A DNA stretch of 64,000 nt from an uncultured Methylocystaceae bacterium (GCA_937870755.1 CALMZV010000140.1:1-64000), one strand, 5' to 3'. Shown: positions 51,278 to 60,987, counted from the first letter of the stretch. Made by a program: numbers and translations. Notes: generated by a model from the sequence alone, not told the origin.

Positions 51278-51558
51278 TGGCGGGCGGTCTCCAACACGCC
51301 GACGAGGTGCCGGGCTTCTCCGTTCCGGTCCACAGGGCGCTCACTGAGCAGATCCTGCTTGGCGGCGCTCCGAGAAGCATCGCCATCATGAACGGCACGC
51401 TGGCCGGCGCCGTCGGGCTCGGCCTGCGGCTCTGGCTCGTCGGTCTTGCCATTTGGGCGATCGGCCACTTCGCCGCGGTCTGGGCGGCGAAGCGCGACCC
51501 GCTCTTCGTGGAAGTTGGGCGCCGGCATCTGCGCATCCCCGGCCATCTCACGGTCTGA
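51277..51558 (+). CDS. trbD: TrbD (VirB3-like)
   Basis: A 93-aa VirB3/TrbD protein: GFSVPVHRALTEQILLGGAPR, then a hydrophobic stretch (GLRLWLVGLAIWAIGHFAAVW) and a conserved RDPLFVEVGRRHLRIPG tail. It is an inner-membrane partner of TrbE. The start overlaps the trbC stop (TGATG). Normal length. Confidence 0.9.
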   Translation: MAGGLQHADEVPGFSVPVHRALTEQILLGGAPRSIAIMNGTLAGAVGLGLRLWLVGLAIWAIGHFAAVWAAKRDPLFVEVGRRHLRIPGHLTV

Positions 51559-51567
51559 GGCAGAGCC

Positions 51568-54006
51568 ATGATGAACCTCGCCGAATACCGCCGCACCGCC
51601 AGCCGTCTCGCCGACTTCCTGCCCTGGGCGGCGCTGGTCGACGAAGGCGTCGTCCTCAACAAGGACGGCAGCTTCCAGCGTACCGCACGCTTTCGCGGGC
51701 CGGATCTCGACTCAGCCGTGGCCGCCGAACTGGTCGCCGTCGCCGGCCGCCTCAACAACGCCTTCCGCCGCCTGGGATCGGGCTGGGCGATTTTCGTCGA
51801 GGCACAGCGCCACGAAGCGGCCACCTATCCTACGAGCCACTTCGGCGATGCCGCCTCGGCCCTGGTCGACGCCGAGCGGAAAGCAGATTTCGAGGAAGCC
51901 GGCACGCACTACGAGTCGAGCTACTTCCTGACCTTCCTCTATCTGCCGCCGGCCGAGGACGCCGCGCGCGCGGAAACCTGGCTCTATGAAGGGCGCGACC
52001 ATGCGGGCGTCGATCCGCATGAGAGCCTGGCGTCCTTCATCGACCGCACCGACCGCGTGCTCCAGCTCGTCGAAGGCTTCATGCCGGAGTGCCGCTGGCT
52101 CGATGACGGCGAGACGCTGACCTATCTACATTCGACCGTCTCGACCAAACGCCATCGCGTCCGTGTCCCGGAAACGCCGATCTATCTCGACGCGCTGCTC
52201 GCCGATCAGCCGCTCACCGGCGGCCTGGAGCCGCGTCTCGGCGATACGCATCTGCGGATCCTCACGATCGTCGGGTTTCCGACCGCGACCACGCCCGGCC
52301 TGCTCGACGATCTCAACCGGCTGCCGTTCCCGTATCGATGGACGACGCGGGCGATCCTGCTCGACAAGACCGACGCCACCCGGCTGCTGACACGCATCCG
52401 CCGCCAGTGGTTCGCCAAGCGCAAGTCGATCGCCGCGATCCTGAAGGAGGTGATGACCAACGAGGCCTCGGTCCTCGTGGACACCGATGCGGCGAACAAG
52501 GCGGCGGACGCCGACCTGGCCCTGCAGGAGTTGGGCGCCGACTTTGCCGGGCAAGCCTATGTGACCGCGAGCGTCACCGTCTGGGATACCGATCCGCGCG
52601 CCGCCAACGAGAAGCTGCGCCTGGTGGAGAAGGTCGTTCAGGGCCGCGACTTCACCGCGATGCCCGAGAGCATCAACGCCGTGGATGCCTGGCTCGGCTC
52701 GCTGCCCGGCCATGTCTACGCCAACGTCCGCCAGCCACCGATCTCCACGCTCAATCTCGCCCACATGATCCCGCTCTCGGCGGTGTGGGCGGGGCCGGAA
52801 CGGGACGAGCACTTCGGGTCGCCCCCCTTGCTCTACGGCAAGACCGAGGGAAGCACCCCGTTCCGGTTTTCGCTTCATGTCGGCGACGTCGGCCACACCC
52901 TCGTCGTCGGCCCGACAGGCGCCGGCAAGTCCGTCCTGCTCGCGCTGATGGCGCTCCAGTTCCGGCGCTATCCACGGTCACAGGTCTTCGCCTTCGACTT
53001 CGGCGGCTCGATCCGCGCCGCCGCGCTCGCCATGGGTGGCGACTGGCACGACCTCGGCGGCGGCCTCACCGATGCGGCCGACGCCCTCGTCTCGCTTCAG
53101 CCGCTCGCCCGCGTCCATGAGACCTATGAACGCGCCTGGGCCGCCGACTGGATCGTCGCCATCCTCATGCGGGAGGGCGTGACGATCACGCCGGAGGTGA
53201 AGGAGCATCTCTGGACCGCCCTGACATCGCTGGCCTCCGCCCCAGTCGAAGAACGCACGCTCACGGGCCTCACGGTCCTACTGCAATCCAACGATCTCAA
53301 GCAGGCGCTGCGCCCCTATTGTGTCGGCGGCCCCTATGGCCGGTTGCTCGACGCCGAGAGCGAGCATCTCGGGCAGGCCTCGGTCCAGGCCTTCGAGACC
53401 GAAGGGTTGATCGGGGCCGGCGCTGCGCCGGCCGTCCTCGCCTATCTCTTCCACCGCATCGGTGATCGCCTCGACGGGCGGCCGACGCTGCTGATCGTGG
53501 ACGAAGGTTGGCTCGCGCTCGACGACGAGGGCTTCGCGGCGCAGCTCCGCGAATGGCTGAAGACGCTGCGCAAAAAGAACGCTTCGGTCATCTTCGCCAC
53601 GCAATCGCTCGCCGACATCGACGGCAGCGCGATCGCGCCGGCCATAATCGAGAGCTGCCAGACGCGGCTTCTCCTCCCCAACGAACGCGCAATCGAGCCG
53701 CAGATCACCGCCATCTACCGGCGCTTCGGCCTCAACGACCGCCAGATCGAGATTCTGGCGCGCGCCACCCCCAAGCGCGACTACTACTGCCAGTCGCGGC
53801 GCGGCAACCGTCTATTCGAGCTGGGCCTGTCCGAGGTCGCGCTGGCGCTCTGCGCGGCCTCCTCGAAATCCGACCAGACCGCCATCCAGTCGATCGTCGC
53901 CGAGCATGGCCGCGACGGCTTCCTGTCGGCCTGGCTGCGCGCCCACGACGTCGGCTGGGCCGCCGACCTCATTCCCGACCTCAACAATCTGGAGACCACG
54001 CCATGA
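51568..54006 (+). CDS. trbE: TrbE (VirB4-like) ATPase
   Basis: An 812-aa VirB4/TrbE ATPase: NLAEYRRTASRLADFLPWAALVDEGVVLNKDGS at the start, Walker A VVGPTGAGKSVLLALM near 448, and Walker B TLLIVDEGWLALDD near 640, followed by KTLRKKNASVIFATQSLADI. The largest energiser of the mating channel, it binds TrbB/TrbD at the inner membrane. It lies 9 bp after trbD and overlaps trbJ by 4 bp. Confidence 0.94.
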   Translation: MMNLAEYRRTASRLADFLPWAALVDEGVVLNKDGSFQRTARFRGPDLDSAVAAELVAVAGRLNNAFRRLGSGWAIFVEAQRHEAATYPTSHFGDAASALVDAERKADFEEAGTHYESSYFLTFLYLPPAEDAARAETWLYEGRDHAGVDPHESLASFIDRTDRVLQLVEGFMPECRWLDDGETLTYLHSTVSTKRHRVRVPETPIYLDALLADQPLTGGLEPRLGDTHLRILTIVGFPTATTPGLLDDLNRLPFPYRWTTRAILLDKTDATRLLTRIRRQWFAKRKSIAAILKEVMTNEASVLVDTDAANKAADADLALQELGADFAGQAYVTASVTVWDTDPRAANEKLRLVEKVVQGRDFTAMPESINAVDAWLGSLPGHVYANVRQPPISTLNLAHMIPLSAVWAGPERDEHFGSPPLLYGKTEGSTPFRFSLHVGDVGHTLVVGPTGAGKSVLLALMALQFRRYPRSQVFAFDFGGSIRAAALAMGGDWHDLGGGLTDAADALVSLQPLARVHETYERAWAADWIVAILMREGVTITPEVKEHLWTALTSLASAPVEERTLTGLTVLLQSNDLKQALRPYCVGGPYGRLLDAESEHLGQASVQAFETEGLIGAGAAPAVLAYLFHRIGDRLDGRPTLLIVDEGWLALDDEGFAAQLREWLKTLRKKNASVIFATQSLADIDGSAIAPAIIESCQTRLLLPNERAIEPQITAIYRRFGLNDRQIEILARATPKRDYYCQSRRGNRLFELGLSEVALALCAASSKSDQTAIQSIVAEHGRDGFLSAWLRAHDVGWAADLIPDLNNLETTP

Positions 54007-54764
54007 CCACCCGTCGCTCGCGCGCGGCATTTCTCGCTGCGTCCATCCTCTCGCTTCCGATCGTCGTTTCACCCGTCTTCGCGCCTCCGGCCGCCGCGCA
54101 ATGGATCGTCTACGACCCGACCAACTACGTGCAGAACGTGCTGTCGGCGGCACGCGCGCTGGAGCAGATCAACAACCAGATCCAGAGCCTCCAGAACGAG
54201 GCGCAAATGCTGATCAACCAGGCCCGCAACCTCGCAAGCCTGCCTTACTCCGCGCTCCAGCAACTCCAGCAATCGGTGCAGCGCACGCAGCAGCTTCTCA
54301 GCGACGCGCAGCGCATCGCCTTCGACGTCCAGCAGATCGACCAGGTGTTCCAGAGTCAGTATGGCAATATCTCGCTCTCGACATCCGACCGGCAGCTCGT
54401 CGCCGATGCGCGCTCCCGCTGGCAGAACACGGTGGCCGGGCTCCAGGACGCCATGCGCGTTCAGGCCGGCGTCGTCGGCAACATCGACACCAATCGCGCC
54501 GAAATGGCCGCGCTTGTCGGACAGAGCCAGAGCGCGACCGGCGCGCTGCAAGCCACGCAAGCCGGCAACCAGCTCCTCGCCCTCCAGTCACAGCAGATCG
54601 CGGACCTCATCGCGGTCGTCGCGGCGAACGGCCGGGCGCAGGCGTTGACGGATGCGGAGCGTGCGGCGGCGGCCGAGCAGGGACGCGAACAGCGCCGCCG
54701 TTTCTTGACGCCCGGCTCCCGATACCAGCCCGGGAATGCCCGGATGTTCCCGGGCGGCAACTGA
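54003..54764 (+). CDS. trbJ: TrbJ (VirB5-like)
   Basis: A 253-aa periplasmic VirB5/TrbJ protein. A signal peptide (FLAASILSLPIVVSPVF, cleaved near AAAQW at about 33) is followed by IVYDPTNYVQN and a long glutamine-rich coiled coil (ALEQINNQIQSLQNEAQMLI; LQQLQQSVQRTQQLL). It is thought to lie at the pilus tip and help in cell contact. It overlaps trbE by ATGA. Usual length. Confidence 0.92.
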   Translation: MTTRRSRAAFLAASILSLPIVVSPVFAPPAAAQWIVYDPTNYVQNVLSAARALEQINNQIQSLQNEAQMLINQARNLASLPYSALQQLQQSVQRTQQLLSDAQRIAFDVQQIDQVFQSQYGNISLSTSDRQLVADARSRWQNTVAGLQDAMRVQAGVVGNIDTNRAEMAALVGQSQSATGALQATQAGNQLLALQSQQIADLIAVVAANGRAQALTDAERAAAAEQGREQRRRFLTPGSRYQPGNARMFPGGN

Positions 54765-54774
54765 GGGCGGCGAC

Positions 54775-55050
54775 GTGGACGGCAAAATGCTCGCCCGGCT
54801 CGGCGCCATCATCTTCATCGCCTTCGCGATCACCGCGACCGCGATCGAGATGACCCGGAAGGACGAGGCGCCCGCGCTCCAGCCGGCGCCCGTCCTCGAG
54901 CCCGCGCGCGATCCGCTCCGCGAAGGCCAGCGCCGGTGCCAGCAGCTCGGCGAGGCCGCCGCCCGCGACCCCGAATGCCTGCGCGTCTGGGCCGAGACCC
55001 GCGAGCGTTTCCTCGGCAAGCCGCCGCCGCGGTCCGACGAGGGGCGGTGA
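54775..55050 (+). CDS. trbK: TrbK-alt putative entry exclusion protein
   Basis: A 91-aa protein with one N-terminal membrane helix (ARLGAIIFIAFAITATAIEM) and a C-terminal motif with two cysteines: GQRRCQQLGEAAARDPECLRVW, then ETRERF. This is the TrbK-alt type found between trbJ and trbL in alphaproteobacterial trb operons, believed to limit entry of a second copy of the element. GTG 54775 with GAGGGCGG upstream is the start. Confidence 0.85.
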   Translation: MDGKMLARLGAIIFIAFAITATAIEMTRKDEAPALQPAPVLEPARDPLREGQRRCQQLGEAAARDPECLRVWAETRERFLGKPPPRSDEGR

Positions 55051-55053
55051 AGC

Positions 55054-56397
55054 ATGGGTGGCAGCGGCGTCATCGACAACTTCCTCGGGGTCTTTACAAG
55101 CTACATCGACTCCGGCTTCGGCCTGCTCGGCGGCGAGGTGGCGTTCATCGCGACGACGCTCATCGTCATCGACGTGACGCTGGCCGCCCTATTCTGGAGC
55201 TGGGGCGCGGACGACGACATCGTCGCGCGCCTGGTGAAGAAGACGCTGTTCGTCGGCGTGTTCGCCTACCTCATCGGCAACTGGAACAATCTCGCCCGGA
55301 TCGTCTTCGAAAGCTTCGCCGGCCTCGGCCTTCAGGCATCCGGCACTGGCTTTTCCGTGCAGGATCTGATGCGGCCCGGCCGCGTCGCCCAGACCGGTCT
55401 CGACGCCGGCCGCCCGCTGCTCGAATCCATTTCCGACCTGATGGGCTGGGTCTCCTTCTTCGAGAATTTTATCCAGATCGCCTGCCTGCTGTTCGCCTGG
55501 GCCTTGGTCCTGCTCGCCTTCTTCATCCTCGCGATCCAGCTCTTCATCACCTTGATCGAGTTCAAGCTGACCACCCTGGCTGGCTTCGTGCTCATCCCGT
55601 TCGGCCTGTTCGGCAAGACGGCATTCATGGCCGAGCGGGTGCTCGGCAACGTCATCTCCTCCGGCATCAAGGTTCTGGTGCTCGCCGTCATCATCGGCAT
55701 CGGTTCGACGCTGTTCAGCCAGTTCACCGCCGGCTTCGGCGGCGCGACGCCGACCATCGACGACGCCATGGCCGTTGTTCTAGCGGCTCTTTCCCTTCTC
55801 GGCCTCGGCATATTCGGTCCCGGCATCGCCAATGGCATCGTGTCGGGCGGTCCCCAGCTCGGCGCGGGTGCGGCGGTCGGCACCGGCCTCGCGGTGGGTG
55901 GCGCCGCGCTGGCCGCCGGCGGCGCGGCCGGTCTCGCCCTGCGAGGCGGCGCCGCAACCCTGTCCGGCGGCGCCACAGCCATAAGGGGCGGCGCGGCCGC
56001 GGCCGGCGCGACCTCGGCGGCCTACAGCCTCGGGGCCTTGGGCCAATCGGGCGCTGCCGGCATTGCTTCCGGCCTCGGCGGTGTCGCGCGCGCAACCGGC
56101 AGTGCGGCGGTCTCGCCCCTTCGCCGTGCTGCCCAGAGCGTCAAGTCCAGCTTCTCAGCCGGAGCCAGAGTCGGTTTCGGCGCGACCGGCGGCTCATCGA
56201 GCATGGGCACGGTCGCGGGCGACGCCGGCGCAGCCGCGAGCACCCCGACCGCCGACGGACCACCAGCCTGGGCCCGGCGCATGCGGCGCGGCCAGGCCAT
56301 GAGTCACGGTGTCACCCTCGCTGCCCACGCGATCCGTTCGGGCGACGGTCATGGCGGCGGCTCCTCCATCAATCTCTCCGAAAGCGACCGCACATGA
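55054..56397 (+). CDS. trbL: TrbL (VirB6-like) membrane protein
   Basis: A 447-aa polytopic TrbL/VirB6 protein with about five to six membrane segments between residues 25 and 265 (EVAFIATTLIVIDVTLAALFW; LLFAWALVLLAFFILAIQLF; VLVLAVIIGIGSTLF). A conserved core LTTLAGFVLIPFGLFGKTAFMAERVLGN is present, and a Gly/Ala-rich low-complexity tail (about 265-447). It forms the inner-membrane part of the channel. It starts 3 bp after trbK and overlaps trbF. Confidence 0.92.
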   Translation: MGGSGVIDNFLGVFTSYIDSGFGLLGGEVAFIATTLIVIDVTLAALFWSWGADDDIVARLVKKTLFVGVFAYLIGNWNNLARIVFESFAGLGLQASGTGFSVQDLMRPGRVAQTGLDAGRPLLESISDLMGWVSFFENFIQIACLLFAWALVLLAFFILAIQLFITLIEFKLTTLAGFVLIPFGLFGKTAFMAERVLGNVISSGIKVLVLAVIIGIGSTLFSQFTAGFGGATPTIDDAMAVVLAALSLLGLGIFGPGIANGIVSGGPQLGAGAAVGTGLAVGGAALAAGGAAGLALRGGAATLSGGATAIRGGAAAAGATSAAYSLGALGQSGAAGIASGLGGVARATGSAAVSPLRRAAQSVKSSFSAGARVGFGATGGSSSMGTVAGDAGAAASTPTADGPPAWARRMRRGQAMSHGVTLAAHAIRSGDGHGGGSSINLSESDRT

Positions 56398-57083
56398 GCT
56401 TCTTCAAACGCCCCGGGACCCACTACGGAAAAACACCCGAACCCGAGACCCCATATCAAAGGGCCGCGCAGGTCTGGGACGAGCGCATCGGCTCGGCCCG
56501 CGTGCAGGCGAGGAACTGGCGCCTCATGGCCTTCAGCTGCCTGATCCTGTCCGCCGCCTTCGCCGCCGCTCTCGTCTGGCAGTCCGCGCGCGGGACGGTC
56601 GTGCCCTGGGTGGTGCAGGTCGACAATCTCGGCCAGGCGCAGGCGGTCGCGCCCGCCCAGGCCGACTATCGACCGACCGACCCGCAGGTGGCGTGGCATC
56701 TGGCCCGCTTCATCGAACAGGTCCGCTCGATCCCGGCCGACGCCATCGTCGTGCGGCAGAACTGGCTGCGCGCCTATGAGTGGACGACCGATCGCGGCGC
56801 GGCGGCACTCAACGACTATGCCCGCGCCAATGACCCGTTCACCAAGGTCGGCAGGCAACAGATTGCCGTAGAAGTATCCAGCGTCATCCGCGCTTCACCC
56901 GACAGCTTCCGCGTCGCCTGGACGGAACGCCACTACGAGAACGGCCAGCTTTCCACGACGCAGCGCTGGACCGCGATCCTGACCATCGTGATCCAGACCC
57001 CGCGCGACGCCGAACGGCTCCGCGCCAATCCGCTCGGCATCTACGTCAACGCCATCAACTGGTCGCGGGAGATGGGACAATGA
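56394..57083 (+). CDS. trbF: TrbF (VirB8-like)
   Basis: A 229-aa VirB8/TrbF protein: a short cytoplasmic N-terminus (PYQRAAQVWDERIGSARVQARNW), one membrane helix (LMAFSCLILSAAFAAALVW), and a periplasmic NTF2-like domain (VAWHLARFIEQVRSIP; NPLGIYVNAINWSREM). It is an assembly factor of the mating channel. The ATGA overlaps on both ends show tight operon coupling. Confidence 0.92.
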   Translation: MSFFKRPGTHYGKTPEPETPYQRAAQVWDERIGSARVQARNWRLMAFSCLILSAAFAAALVWQSARGTVVPWVVQVDNLGQAQAVAPAQADYRPTDPQVAWHLARFIEQVRSIPADAIVVRQNWLRAYEWTTDRGAAALNDYARANDPFTKVGRQQIAVEVSSVIRASPDSFRVAWTERHYENGQLSTTQRWTAILTIVIQTPRDAERLRANPLGIYVNAINWSREMGQ

Positions 57084-58060
57084 CACGACATCTCCGCGGA
57101 ACCGGAAATCCGGCTTTCCGTAAATCCGGCATTGCGCTTGTGTTGCTCTCCGTTTCTGCGCTCGCGGGCTGTGCGACCAACCGGCCCCCGCAGATCAGCT
57201 ATGACGCCGATGTGCCGCCGCTTCCGGCGATCCCGGTGGCCGTGACGGAGACGGCGCCGCGGCCGCTGCACACACCTCCGGACTGGACGCCGGCACGTGG
57301 CGGGTCCGCCGCCTCGACCCCGGCCGGCCGGGTCGAGAACGCCAACACCGCCGCGCGCGTCCAGCCCCGCCGCGAAGGCTACTACAACGCGATCCAGATC
57401 TATCCCTGGAGCGAAGGCGCCCTCTATCAGGTCTATGCCGCGCCCGGTCAGATCTCCGACATCGCGCTGGAGCCGGGCGAGAGCCTCACCGGCGCCGGCC
57501 CGATCGCCGCGGGCGACACCGCGCGCTGGATCATCGGCGACACCGAGAGCGGCAGCGGCGCGACCCGGCGCGTGCATGTGCTGGTCAAGCCCACGCGGCC
57601 GGACATCTCGACCAATCTCGTCATCACCACGGACCGGCGCGTCTACATGATCGAATTGCGGTCGGGCGAGAGACCCTACATGCCGGCCGTCGCCTGGGCC
57701 TATCCGCAGCCGCCCGCCTCACAGCGGCAGGGCGTGCCCGCCACCCCGGCCATTCCGGCGATGGCGGCGCGGAATTATCGCTATGGCTTGACCGGCGACA
57801 CTCCGCCCTGGCGTCCAATCGCGGTCTATGACGACGGCCGGCGCGTCTATGTCGAGTTCCCGCGCGGGATCGTTCAGGGCGAGATGCCGCCGCTCTTCGT
57901 CATCGGCGCCGATGGCGAACCGCAGATCGTCAACAGCCGCATCTATCAGAACGTCCTGATCGTAGATCGCCTATTCGGCGCCGCCGAGCTGCGCCTCGGA
58001 AGCGGCGACCGCCAGCAGACGGTCAGGATCGTCCGGACCGACGGGAGGCGCACGTCATGA
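57080..58060 (+). CDS. trbG: TrbG (VirB9-like) outer-membrane core protein
   Basis: A 326-aa VirB9/TrbG protein. A lipoprotein-type signal (VLLSVSALAGC, lipobox ALAGC with Cys near 31) is followed by IQIYPWSEGALYQVYAAPGQISDIALEPGESL and a C-terminal beta domain (WRPIAVYDDGRRVYVEFP; YQNVLIVDRLFGAAELRLG). With TrbI it builds the periplasmic and outer-membrane core of the channel. Length is typical. Confidence 0.92.
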   Translation: MTRHLRGTGNPAFRKSGIALVLLSVSALAGCATNRPPQISYDADVPPLPAIPVAVTETAPRPLHTPPDWTPARGGSAASTPAGRVENANTAARVQPRREGYYNAIQIYPWSEGALYQVYAAPGQISDIALEPGESLTGAGPIAAGDTARWIIGDTESGSGATRRVHVLVKPTRPDISTNLVITTDRRVYMIELRSGERPYMPAVAWAYPQPPASQRQGVPATPAIPAMAARNYRYGLTGDTPPWRPIAVYDDGRRVYVEFPRGIVQGEMPPLFVIGADGEPQIVNSRIYQNVLIVDRLFGAAELRLGSGDRQQTVRIVRTDGRRTS

Positions 58061-59256
58061 GCGATAGCGAGAACACCCGCGACACCGACGCGCCAGTCAC
58101 CGGGTCTGCCACTGGGGCCGCGGCCCCTATGCGGCTGCGCGCCGAGCCGCCGCGCGTGACGCGCCTGTCGCGCAAGGTGCTGGCGAGCCTCGGCCTCATC
58201 GCCGCGATCAGCGTCGGCAGCGCGCTGATCTATGCGCTGCAGACGCGCAATGCAGGCACCGGCGGCCAGGAGCTCTACTCGACTGAGAACCGAACGACGG
58301 CCGACGGTCTCGCCGGCCTGCCGCGCGACTACACCGGTCCGGTCCTGGGACCGCCGCTGCCTGGCGATCTCGGCCGCCCGATTGTGGGAGCCCAGAACCG
58401 CGGTCAGCCGGTCGTCCCGCCGACCGTGGCCGCGCCCCGCGTCGATCCCGCCGAACAGCGGCGGCTCGCCGAGGAAGAGGCGGCGCGAACGAGCCGGGTG
58501 TTTTTTCAGACCGAGGTGCGCGGCGCCGTTCCCGGTGGCGCTTCCGGCGGCGTTGCTAGCCCCAATCTCGCCGGCCTCGGGCTGCCCGGCCAGCCGGGCG
58601 CGCTGACAGCTCAGGATCGCCAGCTCGCTTTCCTCAACGCCTCGGTAGACCGGCGCACCGTCGCGCCCGATCGCGTTGCGGCGCCGGCCTCGCCCTATGT
58701 CCTACAGGCAGGCGCCGTCATCCCGGCGGCGCTCATCACCGGCATCCGTTCCGATCTGCCGGGTCAGATCACGGCACAGGTCACGGAGCACATCTATGAC
58801 AGCCCGACCGGCCGCATCCTGCTCGTGCCGCAGGGCACCCGGATCATCGGCCAATACAGCAACGATGTCGGCTTCGGGCAGCGCCGCGTGCTCCTGGTCT
58901 GGAACAGGCTCATCTTCCCGAACGGCCGCTCGATCGTACTGGAGCGTCAGCCCGGCACCGACACGCAGGGCTATGCCGGCCTCGAGGACGGCGTCGACTA
59001 TCATTGGTGGGATCTGGCGAAGGCCGCCGGCCTGTCGACGCTGCTTGCCGTCGGCGCCGAACTCGCCGTCGACGACGACGACCGGTTGCTGCGGGCCATC
59101 CGCAACGGCGGCCAGGACACCATCAACGACGCCGGCCAGCAGATCGTCCGCCGCCAGCTCAATGTCGCCCCGACGCTGACCATCCGGCCGGGCTTTCCCG
59201 TCCGCGTGATCGTCACCCGCGACCTCGTGCTCGAACCCTATGGAGCGCCCCAATGA
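58057..59256 (+). CDS. trbI: TrbI (VirB10-like) core protein
   Basis: A 399-aa VirB10/TrbI protein: cytoplasmic N-terminus, membrane helix (VLASLGLIAAISVGSALIYAL), proline-rich linker, and C-terminal beta-barrel domain with VIPAALITGIRSDLPGQITAQV, VPQGTRIIGQYSNDVGFGQRRV and GFPVRVIVTRDLVLEPY at the end. It spans both membranes and senses energy input. It overlaps trbG and the DUF2274 gene by 4 bp each. Confidence 0.93.
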   Translation: MSDSENTRDTDAPVTGSATGAAAPMRLRAEPPRVTRLSRKVLASLGLIAAISVGSALIYALQTRNAGTGGQELYSTENRTTADGLAGLPRDYTGPVLGPPLPGDLGRPIVGAQNRGQPVVPPTVAAPRVDPAEQRRLAEEEAARTSRVFFQTEVRGAVPGGASGGVASPNLAGLGLPGQPGALTAQDRQLAFLNASVDRRTVAPDRVAAPASPYVLQAGAVIPAALITGIRSDLPGQITAQVTEHIYDSPTGRILLVPQGTRIIGQYSNDVGFGQRRVLLVWNRLIFPNGRSIVLERQPGTDTQGYAGLEDGVDYHWWDLAKAAGLSTLLAVGAELAVDDDDRLLRAIRNGGQDTINDAGQQIVRRQLNVAPTLTIRPGFPVRVIVTRDLVLEPYGAPQ

Positions 59257-59495
59257 CCAAGCTCAAGCTCGGCCCCATCGCCGACGACAAGCCGGTCAAA
59301 ATCACGGTGGAGCTGCCGGCACCGCTGCATCGCGACCTGGTCGCCTATGCCGAAGTGCTGGCCCGCGAGACGGGCCAGCCCGCCATCGATCCCGCCCGCC
59401 TCATCGTGCCCATGCTGGAGCGGTTCATTTCGACGGATCGGGGCTTTGCGAAGGCGCGGCGGCTCGACCGCGCCGCTGAGCGGAAGGACGTATGA
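59253..59495 (+). CDS. DUF2274 protein, last gene of trb operon
   Basis: An 80-aa DUF2274 protein: KLKLGPIADDKPVKITVELPA, then LHRDLVAYAEVLARETGQ and DPARLIVPMLERFISTDRGF. It resembles small ribbon-helix-helix proteins and always closes trb operons of this type. The last 71 bp overlap the 3' end of the convergent lysR gene. Confidence 0.85.
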   Translation: MTKLKLGPIADDKPVKITVELPAPLHRDLVAYAEVLARETGQPAIDPARLIVPMLERFISTDRGFAKARRLDRAAERKDV

Positions 59496-60411
59496 GGCGA
59501 TGGCCGGCGAACCAGCTTTCGTCCCGCTCGGAGAGGCCGCGCGCCAGATGCAGAAGATGCCTGACGACGGGATTGGTTGAAGCCGACGTGTGGGCGGCGC
59601 TGAACTCCAGAACGGCACCCTCGATCGGGCGAAAGACCACATCGGGAAAGCCCAGCCCTATCACCGTGCTCCCGACGATTGTCACGCCGCTCCCGTTCGA
59701 GACGATGTGCAGGAGCGACTCGCGTGTGACCGACTGTCGTTCGATCCTCGGCGTATGGCCTCGCGCTTCGATATGTCGACGGATGTAGTTCGCGGCATCC
59801 GGCCCCGGAGCCATATCCGTGATGATGAAATGGCGATCGGCGACATCGTCCCAGGTGACGGTCTCCCGTCCGGCCAGCGCATCCTCGACCGACGTCGCGA
59901 CGTAGATCGGCTCGTTCCAGAGGTGCATGAGCTCGTAGCCCGCTCCGGGCGGTATTTCCGTGACGAAGCCGACATCCATCTGCCCGCGCCGAACGGCCGC
60001 GATCTGCTCGGCCGAGCCGGCCTCGATGAACTCGATCCGGACTTTCGGTCGATCCAGCCGGAAGCTCTTGAAAAGCTCTGACTGGAAACCTGTCGCTAGG
60101 GGATCGAAGAAGCCGACTCTCAACACCGATGATTCCCGTGCGGCCAGGCTGGCGGCATCCAACGCCGAGCCGATCTCACTCATCCCCGCATGCGCCCGAT
60201 CCAGGAACTGCCGGCCGACCTCGGTGAGCTCCACACCGGTGTGATGGCGTCGGAACAGCAGGCCGCCGATCTCTTCCTCGATGTCCCGAATCCGCCGACT
60301 GACCGCCGACTGCTCGACGCCCAGGGCCTCCGCCGCTCGCCGAAAGCTGCCGCGCTCGGCGGCGGCGATCACATAGCGGATATGGCGTAGCTCGATCCTC
60401 GGTCGGGGCAC
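59425..60411 (-). CDS. LysR-family transcription regulator
   Basis: A 328-aa LysR regulator. Residues 5-65 form the winged HTH (ELRHIRYVIAAAERGSFRRA, then AEALGVEQSAVSRRIRDIEE). A periplasmic-binding-protein-like effector domain follows (VLRVGFFDPLATGFQSELF). The gene is convergent with the trb operon and ends inside its last gene. LysR genes are regularly found here in trb-type ICEs, so it may regulate transfer, perhaps in response to a small molecule; the effector is unknown. The 187 bp before it (60412-60598) hold no gene. Confidence 0.88.
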   Translation of the reverse strand: MPRPRIELRHIRYVIAAAERGSFRRAAEALGVEQSAVSRRIRDIEEEIGGLLFRRHHTGVELTEVGRQFLDRAHAGMSEIGSALDAASLAARESSVLRVGFFDPLATGFQSELFKSFRLDRPKVRIEFIEAGSAEQIAAVRRGQMDVGFVTEIPPGAGYELMHLWNEPIYVATSVEDALAGRETVTWDDVADRHFIITDMAPGPDAANYIRRHIEARGHTPRIERQSVTRESLLHIVSNGSGVTIVGSTVIGLGFPDVVFRPIEGAVLEFSAAHTSASTNPVVRHLLHLARGLSERDESWFAGHRLIRPSAQRRGRAAAPSQSPDPSK

Positions 60412-60598
60412 GATGTCCTCACCACTCTATCAGCGCCTTTGCACCGCAAGCCCGGTTCGCCCCCGTGAACGGCTTCGTCCAAATCGCTGCCCATATCCCT
60501 CCAATCTGTTTCAGCGGCCCAGCCTTGGCTGGCCATACGCCTATGTTGCCATCTCCCGAACCACCTTGTGCAGCCGGCTTTCGCTGCCCGCTGTCAGG

Positions 60599-60961
60599 TT
60601 ATGAGGGCCGCCCAGCAATGCGCTCGTCAAGCATCGGCTCGTCCCAGCGGCTCGCCACGCCGAGCCACTTGTTGATCAGCGCCTGAAACTGAGGCTCGGC
60701 GAAACAGATCTGGAAAGTGTAGAGCCGATTGACCACTTGGCGCATCAGGTCGCGCATCTCGTCGTCATCGAACCTCGATACGTCCCGCCAGGGAATGCGA
60801 TTGCCGTTGGCGTCGACGACGAAGACATCGGAATAGTCCCCGGTCTTCGTAACCGGGGCCGGCCCCGCATGCAGATCCTCGAGCATGCTGTTGCGGACGC
60901 ATATCATCGCCATCGCCTTGGCGAGCTTGGCCGCCACCTGTTCTTCTCCTTTCCGGCCCAT
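60599..60961 (-). CDS. conserved hypothetical protein near integrase
   Basis: A 120-aa protein: GEEQVAAKLAKAMAMICVRN, LEDLHAG, DVFVVDANGNRIPW, DEMRDLMRQVVNRLYTFQ. GGAGG lies 6 bp before ATG 60961. Similar proteins occur on proteobacterial genomic islands with no known function. It is soluble and mostly helical. Confidence 0.65.
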   Translation of the reverse strand: MGRKGEEQVAAKLAKAMAMICVRNSMLEDLHAGPAPVTKTGDYSDVFVVDANGNRIPWRDVSRFDDDEMRDLMRQVVNRLYTFQICFAEPQFQALINKWLGVASRWDEPMLDERIAGRPS

Positions 60962-60987
60962 TTCATCCTCCGGATTCGACGTTGCGT

